This document shows, one piece after another, positions 55,216 to 64,000 of a stretch of 64,000 bases of DNA. How positions within the stretch are numbered: the stretch's first letter is position 1; every line of letters starts with the position of its first letter. A program made the translations under genes and the position numbers. The notes below the pieces were generated by a model that worked only from the letters and a program-made list of their open reading frames with translations, made no database searches and had not been told where the DNA came from. This stretch comes from Siphonodentalium dalli (Eukaryota > Mollusca > Scaphopoda > Gadilida > Siphonodentaliidae): contig CP136066.1 of assembly GCA_032622095.1 (NCBI GenBank), positions 61,226,609 through 61,290,608 of the forward strand, in the 5' to 3' direction.

Positions 55216-58200
55216 CGCACAAGTTCGGGATGACCCATATCACCAATATTTCGTACTGCGTGTGGTCCTTTTCTTTCACAACGGTCAATGTAGTCCAACT
55301 TCGATCCATATATTTGTCAATTAAGGGCGTATCCGCACTGTGAAATTTGCCCAAATGACTATAACAGTAATATTTCGACCTATCACCATATTCACAAGTT
55401 CGGGATGACCCATACAACCAATATTTCGAACTGCGTGTGGTCCTTTTATTACACAACGTTGAATGTACTCCAACTTCGATCCATATATTTGTCAATTAAG
55501 GGCGTATCCGCGCTGTGAAATTTGCCCAAATGACTATAACAGTAATATTTCGACCTATCACCATATTCACAAGTTCGGGATGACCCATACAACCAATATT
55601 TCGAACTGCGTGTGGTCCTTTTATTACACAACGGTGAATGTAGTCCAACTTCGATCAATATATTTGTCAATTAAGGGCGTATTCGCACTGTGAAATTTGC
55701 CCAAATGACTATAACAGTAATATTTCGACCTATCACCATATTCACAAGTTCGGGATGACCCATATAACCAATATTTCGAACTGCGTGTGGTCCTTTTATT
55801 ACACAACAGTGAATGTAGTCCAACTTCGATCCATATATTTGTCAATTAAGGGCGTATCCGCACTGTGAAATTTGCCCAAATGACTATAACAGTAATACTT
55901 CGACCTATCACCATATTCACAAGTTCGGGATGACCCATATAACCAATATTTCGAACTGCGTGTGGTCCTTTTATTACACAACGGTGAATGTAGTCCAACT
56001 TCGATCTATATATTTGTCAATTAAGGGCGTATCCGCACTGTGAAATTTGCCCAAATGACTATAACAGTAATATTTCGACATATCACGATATTCACAAGTT
56101 CGGGATGACCATACCACCACTATTTCGAACTGCGTCTGGTACTTTTATTACACCACTGTCAATGTAGTCCATCTTCAACCCATGAATTTGTCAATCAAGG
56201 GCGTATCCGCACTGTAGAGTTGGTTCAAATGACTATAACTATAATATTTTGACCTATCACGATATTCACAAGTTCGGGATGACCAATATAACCAATATTT
56301 CGAACTGCGTGTGGTCCTTTTATTACACAACGGTGAATGTAGTCCAACTTCGATCTATATATGTGTCAATTAAGGGCGTATCCGCACTGTGAAATTAGCC
56401 CAAATGACTATAACAGTAATATTTTGACATATCACGATATTCACAAGTTCGGGATGACCATACAACCACTATCTCGAACTGTGTGTGGTACCTTTATTAC
56501 ACAACGGTGAATGTAGTCCAACTTCGATCCATATATTTGTCAATTAAGGGCGTATTCGCACTGTGAAATTTGCCCAAATGACTATAACAGTAATATTTCG
56601 ACCTATCACGATATTCACAAGTTCGGGATGACCATACAACCACTATTTCGAACTGCGTGTGGTACTTTTATTACACCACTGTCAATGTAGTCCAACTTCG
56701 ATCCATATATTTGTCAATTAAGGGCGTATCCGCACTGTGAAATTTGCCCAAATGACTATAACGGTAATATTTCGACCTATCACCATATTCACAAGTTCGG
56801 GATGACCCATACAACCAATATTTCGAACTGCGTGTGGTCCTTTTATTACACAACGGTGAATGTAGTCCAACTTCGATCCATATATTTGTCAATTAAGGGC
56901 GTATTCGCACTGTGAAATTTGCCCAAATGACTATAACAGTAATATTTCGACCTATCACCATATTCACAAGTTCGGGATGACCCATACAACCAATATTTCG
57001 AACTGCGTGTGGTCCTTTTATTACACAACAGTGAATGTAGTCCAACTTCGATCCATATATTTGTCAATTAAGGGCGTATCCGCACTGTGAAATTTGCCCA
57101 AATGACTATAACTGTAATACTTCGACCTATCACCATATTCACAAGTTCGGGATGACCCATATAACCAATATTTCGAACTGCGTGTGGTCCTTTTATTACA
57201 CAACGGTGAATGTAGTCCAACTTCGATCTATATATTTGTCAATTAAGGGCGTATCCGCACTGTGAAATTTGCCCAAATGACTATAACAGTAATATTTCGA
57301 CATATCACGATATTCACAAGTTCGGGATGACCATACCACCACTATTTCGAACTGCGTGTGGTACTTTTATTACACCACTGTCAATGTAGTCCATCTTCAA
57401 CCCATGAATTTGTCAATCAAGGGCGTATCCGCACTGTAGAATTGGTTCAAATGACTATAACTATAATATTTTGACCTATCACGATATTCACAAGTTCGGG
57501 ATGACCAATATAACCAATATTTCGAACTGCGTGTGGTCCTTTTATTACACAACGGTGAATGTAGTCCAACTTCGATCTATATATGTGTCAATTAAGGGCG
57601 TATCCGCACTGTGAAATTAGCCCAAATGACTATAACAGTAATATTTTGACATATCACGATATTCACAAGTTCGGGATGACCATACAACCACTATCTCGAA
57701 CTGCGTGTGGTCCCTTTATTACACAACGGTGAATGTAGTCCAACTTCGATCCATATATTTGTCAATTAAGGGCGTATTCGCACTGTGAAATTTCCCCAAA
57801 TGACTATAACAGAAATATTTCGACCTATCACGATATTCACAAGTTCGGGATGACCCATACAACCAATATTTCGAACTGCGTGTGGTACTTTTATTACACC
57901 ACTGTCAATGTAGTCCAACTTCGATCCATATATTTGTCAATTAAGGGCGTATCCGCACTGTGAAATTTGCCCAAATGACTATAACAGTAATATTTCGACC
58001 TATCACCATATTCACAAGTTCGGGATGACCCATACAACCAATATTTCGAACTGCGTGTGGTCCTTTTATTACACAACGGTGAATGTAGTCCAACTTCGAT
58101 CCATATATTTGTCAATTAAGGGCGTATTCGCACTGTGAAATTTGCCCAAATGACTATAACAGTAATATTTCGACCTATCACCATATTCACAAGTTCGGGA

Positions 58201-61200
58201 TGACCCATATAACCAATATTTCGAACTGCGTGTGGTCCTTTTATTACACAACAGTGAATGTAGTCCAACTTCGATCCATATATTTGTCAATTACGGGCGT
58301 ATCCGCACTGTGAAATTTGCCCAAATGACTATAACAGTAATATTTCGACCTATCACCATATTCACAAGTTCGGGATGACCCATACAACCAATATTTCGAA
58401 CTGCGTGTGGTCCTTTTATTACACAACAGTGAATGTAGTCCAACTTCGATCCATATATTTGTCAATTACGGGCGTATCCGCACTGTGAAATTTGCCCAAA
58501 TGACTATAACAGTAATACTTCGACCTATCACCATATTCACAAGTTCGGGATGACCCATATAACCAATATTTCGAACTGCGTGTGGTCCTTTTATTACACA
58601 ACGGTGAATGTAGTCCAACTTCGATCTATATATTTGTCAATTAAGGGCGTATCCGCACTGTGAAATTGCCCAAATGACTATAACAGTAATATTTCGACAT
58701 ATCACGATATTCACAAGTTCGGGATGACCATACCACCACTATTTCGAACTGCGTGTGGTACTTTTATTACACCACTGTCAATGTAGTCCATCTTCAACCC
58801 ATGAATTTGTCAATCAAGGGCGTATCCGCACTGTAGAATTGGTTCAAATGACTATAACTATAATATTTTGACCTATCACGATATTCACAAGTTCGGGATG
58901 ACCAATATAACCAATATTTCGAACTGCATGTGGTCCTTTTATTACACAACGGTGAATGTAGTCCAACTTCGATCTATATATGTGTCAATTAAGGGCGTAT
59001 CCGCACTGTGAAATTAGCCCAAATGACTATAACAGTAATATTTTGACATATCACGATATTCACAAGTTCGGGATGACCATACAACCACTATCTCGAACTG
59101 CGTGTGGTCCCTTTATTACACAACGGTGAATGTAGTCCAACTTCGATCCATATATTTGTCAATTAAGGGCGTATTCGCACTGTGAAATTTGCCCAAATGA
59201 CTATAACAGTAATATTTCGACCTATCACGATATTCACAAGTTCGGGATGACCATACAACCACTATTTCGAACTGCGTGTGGTACTTTTATTACACCACTG
59301 TCAATGTAGTCCATCTTCAACCCATGAATTTGTCAATTAAGGGCGTATCCGCACTGTAGAATTGGCACAAATGACTATTATTATCATATTTCGACCTATC
59401 ACGATATTCACAAGATCGGGATGACCCATATAACAATATTTCGAACTGCGTGTGGTCCTTTTATTACACAACGGTCAATGTAGTCCAACGTCGATCCATA
59501 TATTTGTCAATTAAGGGCGTTTTCGCGCTGTGAAATTTGCCCAAATGACTATAACAGTAATATTTCGACCTATCACCATAATCACAAGTTCGGGATGACC
59601 CATACAACCAATATTTCGAACTGCGTGTGGTCCTTTTATTACACAACGGTGAATGTAGTCCAACTTCGTTCCATATATTTGTCAATTAAGGGCGTATCCG
59701 CACTGTGAAATTTGCCCAAATGACTATAACAGTAATATTTCGACCTATCACCATATTCACAAGTTCGGGATGACCCATATAACCAATATTTCGAACTGCG
59801 TGTGGTCCTGTTATTACACAACGGTGAATGTAGTCCAACTTCGATCCATATATTTGTCAATTTAGGGCGTATTCGTACTGTGAAATTTGCCCAAATGACT
59901 ATAACAGTAATATTTCGACCTATCACCATATTCACAAGTTCAGGATGACCCATACAACCAATATTTCGAACTGCGTGTGGTCCTTTTATTACACAACGGT
60001 GAATGTAGTCCAACTTCGATCCATATACTTGTCAATTAAGGGCGTATTCGCACTGTGAAATTTGCCCAAATGACTATAACAGTAATATTTCGACCTATCA
60101 CCATATTCACAAGTTCGGGATGACCCATACAACCAATATTTCGAACTGCGTGTGGTCCTTTTATTACACAACGGTGAATGTAGTCCAACTTCGATCCATA
60201 TATTTGTCAATTAAGGGCGTATTCGCACTGTGAAATTTGCCCAAATGACTATAACAGTAATATTTCGACATATCACGATATTCACAAGTTCGGGATGACC
60301 ATACAACCACTATTTCGAACTGCGTGTGGTACTTTTATTACACCACTGTCAATGTAGTCCATCTTCAACCCATGAATTTGTCAATCAAGGGCGTATCCGC
60401 ACTGTAGAATTGGTTCAAATGACTATAACTATAATATTTTGACCTATCACGATATTCACAAGTTCGGGATGACCAATATAACCAATATTTCGAACTGCTT
60501 GTGGTCCTTTTATTACACAACGGTGAATGTAGTCCAACTTCGATCTATATATTAGTCGATTAAGGGCGTATCCGCACTGTGAAATTAGCCCAAATGACTA
60601 TAACAGTAATATTTTTGACATATCACGATATTCACAAGTTCGGGATGACCATACAACCACTATTACGAACTGCGTGTGGTACTTTTATTACACCACTGTC
60701 AATGTAGTCCATCTTCAACCCATGAATTTGTCAATCAAGGGCGTATCCGCACTGTAGAATTGGCACAAATGACTATTATTATCATATTTCGACCTATCAC
60801 GATATTCACAAGTTCGGGATGACCCATATAACAATATTTCGAACTGCGTGTGGTCCTTTTGTTTCACAACGGTGAATGTAGTCCAACTTCGATCCATATA
60901 TTTGTCAATTTAGGGCGTATTCGCACTGTGAAATTTGCCCAAATGACTACAACAGTAATATTTCGACATATCACCATATTCACAAGTTCGGGATGACCCA
61001 TATAACCAACATTTCGAACTGCGTGTGGTCCTTTTGTTACACAACGGTGAATGTAGTCCAACTTCGATCCATATATTTGTCAATTAAGGGCGTATCCGCA
61101 CTGTGAAATTTGCCCAAATGACTATAACAGTAATATTTCGACCTATCACCATATTCACAAGTTCGGGATGACCCATATAACCAATATTTCGAACTGCGTG

Positions 61201-64000
61201 TGGTCCTTTTATTACACAACGGTGAATGTAGTCCAACTTCGATCTATATATTTGTCTATTAAAGGCGTATCCGCACTGTGAAATTAGCCCAAATGACTAT
61301 AACAGTAATATTTCGACATATCACGATATTCACAAGTTCGGGATGACCATACAACCACTATTTCGAACTGCGTGTGGTACTTTTATCACACCACTGTCAA
61401 TGTAGTCCATCTTCAACCCATGAATTTGTCATTTAAAGGCGTATCCGCACTGTAGAATTGGCACAAATGACTATTATTATCATATTTCGACCTATCACGA
61501 TATTCACAAGTTCGGGATGACCCATATAACAATATTTCGAACTGCATGTGGTCCTTTTATTACACAACGGTGAATGTAGTCCAACTTCGATCCATATATT
61601 TGTCAATTAAGGTCGTATCCGCACTGTGAAATTTGCCCAAATGACTATAACAGTAATATTTCGACCTATCACCATATTCACAAGTTCGGGATGACCCATA
61701 CAACCAATATTTCGAACTGCGTGTGGTCCTTTTATTACCCAACGGTGAATGTAGTCCAACTTCGATCCGTATATTTGTCAATTAAGGGCGTATCCGCACT
61801 GTGAAATTTGCCCAAATGACTATAACAGTAATATTTTGACCTATCACGATATTCATAAATTCGGGGTGACCCATATAACCAATATTTCGAACTGCGTGTG
61901 GTCCTTTTGTTACACAACGGTGAATGTAGTCCAACTTCGATCTATATATTTGTCAATTAAGGGCGTATCCGCACTGTGAAATTTGCCCAAATGACTATAA
62001 CAGTAATATTTCGACATATCACGATATTCACAAGTTCGGGATGACCATACAACCACTATTTCGAACTGCGTGTGGTACTTTTATTACACCACTGTCCATG
62101 TAGTCCATCTTCAAACCATGAATTTGTCAATCAAGGGCGTATCCGCACTGTAGAATTGGTTCAAATGACTATAACTATAATATTTTGACCTATCACGATA
62201 TTTACAAGTTCGGGATGACCAATATAACCAATATTTCGAACTACGTGTGGTCCTTTTATTACACAACGGTGAATGTAGTCCAACTTCGATCCATATATTT
62301 GTCAATTAAGGGCGTATTCGCACTGTGAAATTTGCCCAAATGACTATAACAGTAATATTTCGACCTATCACCATATTCACAAGTTCGGGATGACCCATAC
62401 AACCAATATTTCGAACTGCGTGTGGTCCTTTTGTTACACAACGGTGAATGTAGTCCAACTTCGATCCATATATTTGTCAATTAAGGGCGTATCCGCACTG
62501 TGAAATTTGCCCAAATGACTATAACAGTAATATTTCGACCTATCACCATATTCACAAGTTCGGGATGACCCATATAACCAATATTTCGAACTGCGTGTGG
62601 TCCTTTTATTACACAACGGTGAATGTAGTCCAACTTCGATCTATATATTTGTCAATTAAGGGCGTATCCGCACTGTGAAATTAGCCCAAATGACTATAAC
62701 AGTAATATTTCGACATATCACGATATTCACAAGTTCGGGATGACCATACAACCACTATTTCGAACTGCGTGTGGTACTTTTATCACACCACTGTCAATGT
62801 AGTCCATCTTCAAACCATGAATTTGTTATTTAAAGGCGTATCCGCACTGTAGAATTGGCACAAATGACTATTATTATCATATTTCGACCTATCACGATAT
62901 TCACAAGTTCGAGATGACCCATGTAACAATATTTCGAACAGCGTGTGGTCCTTTTATTACACAACGGTGAATGTAGTCCAACATCGATCCATATATTTGT
63001 CAATTAAGGGCGTATTCGCACTGTGAAATTTGCCCAAATGACTACAACAGTAATATTTCGACATATCACGATATTCACAAGTTCGGGATGACCATACAAC
63101 CACTATTTCGAACTGCGTGTGGTACTTTTATTACACCACTGTCCATGTAGTCCATCTTCAAACCATGAATTTGTCAATCAAGGGCGTATCCGCACTGTAG
63201 AATTGGCACAAATGACTATTATTATCATATTTCGAACTATCACGATATTCACAAGTTCGGGATGACCCATATAACAATATTTCGAACTGCGTGTGGTCCT
63301 TTTGTTACACAACGGTGAATGTAGTCCAACTTCGATCCATATATTTGTCAATTAAGGGCGTATTCGCACTGTGAAATTTGCCCAAATGACTACAACAGTA
63401 ATATTTCGACCTATCACCATATTCACAAGTTCGGGATGACCCATATAACCAACATTTCGAACTGCGTGTGGTCCTTTTGTTACACAACGGTGAATGTAGT
63501 CCAACTTTGATCCATATATTTGTCAATTAAGGGCGTATCCGCACTGTGAAATTTGCCCAAATGACTATAACAGTAATATTTCGACCTATCACCATATTCA
63601 CAAGTTCGGGATGACCCATATAACCAATATTTCGAACTGCGTGTGGTGCTTTTATTACACAACGGTGAATGTAGTCCAACTTCGATCTATATATTTGTCA
63701 ATTAAGGGCGTATCCGCACTGTGAAATTAGCCCAAATGACTATAACAGTAATATTTCGACCTATCACGATATTCACAAGTTCGGGATGACCATACAACCA
63801 CTATTTCGAACTGCGTGTGGTACTTTTATCACACCACTGTCAATGTAGTCCATCTTCAAACCATGAATTTGTCATTTAAAGGCGTATCCCACTGTAGAAT
63901 TGGCACAAATGACTATTATTATCATATTTCGACCTATCACGATATTCACAAGTTCGGGATGACCCATATAACAATATTTCGAACTGCATGTGGTCCTTTT
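55215..64000. repeat. Satellite DNA, 174-175-bp monomers, about 50 copies, continuing past the window
   Basis: Monomer starts marked by (G/C)AATGTAGTCC fall at 55286, 55461, 55636, 55811, 55986, 56160, 56335, 56509, 56683, 56858 and so on. Most monomers are nearly identical (CAACTTCGATCCATATATTT, GGGCGTATCCGCACTGTGAA, CACAAGTTCGGGATGACCCA). At least two diverged types are interspersed: one with TTGGTTCAAATGACTATAAC and one with TTGGCACAAATGACTATTAT. Higher-order spacing is visible. Each monomer opens 60-73-codon frames on the minus strand only because few stops occur; 175 is not a multiple of three, so no frame survives into the next monomer. The array may be pericentromeric or heterochromatic. 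Confidence 0.97.

Noticed and set aside
55181-63662. Dozens of near-identical 60-73-residue minus-strand ORFs in the array, which could suggest a repeated peptide gene family.
   Set aside because: They follow the 175-bp satellite period, which is not a multiple of three, so each frame shifts and ends in the next monomer. Different parts of the same peptide are the same DNA read in two frames. They are satellite shadows.
55215-64000. A CENP-B box in the satellite monomer, or a CRISPR-like array.
   Set aside because: TTTCGAACTGCGTGTGG and TTCGGGATGACC do not fit the CENP-B box pattern. The units are contiguous tandem copies without unique spacers, and the genome is eukaryotic.

Overview
The window looks like a gene-poor, AT-rich stretch of an invertebrate animal nuclear genome. 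A lophotrochozoan, probably a mollusc, is my best guess. The evidence is spliced genes with GT-AG introns, an IgGFc-binding-domain gene family, a tRNA-derived SINE, a non-LTR retrotransposon tail, a hAT/DUF4371 relic, very many foldback (palindromic) elements, and a large satellite array. Nothing here is bacterial. The species is not identifiable from the sequence alone.

The strongest gene is a three-exon, plus-strand gene that I assembled from splice sites: exon 1 at 18303-18593 (signal peptide plus PAN/apple-like cysteine pattern), exon 2 at 40407-40497, and exon 3 at 47994-49252 (IgGFc-binding domain and stop). All three junctions are in phase and predict a secreted protein of about 546 residues. 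A paralogous last exon of identical length lies at 9604-10862; its earlier exons are not visible and are probably left of the window. The two paralogous exons and their flanks form a segmental duplication with an almost identical central tract.

Layout: 1-3.2 kb, anonymous AT-rich DNA; 3.2-11.1 kb, duplicated block with IgGFc copy 1, split by a foldback insertion of about 5.7 kb; 11.1-18.3 kb, palindromes, a coiled-coil pseudogene, a tandem repeat and two possible minus-strand membrane-protein terminal exons; 18.3-40.4 kb, exon 1 and a 21.8-kb intron packed with foldback elements, minisatellites and a SINE; 40.4-48 kb, exon 2 and a second intron that holds a virus- or Polinton-like island (three overlapping small genes, a Bcl-2-like gene and a palindromic second copy) fused to a broken hAT transposase; 48-49.3 kb, exon 3; 49.3-55.2 kb, repeats and a 5'-truncated LINE; 55.2-64 kb, a satellite with a unit of about 175 bp that runs off the window and has an unusual higher-order spacing.

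Most short open frames are shadows of repeats. Functional statements are family-level inference, and no database search was possible.
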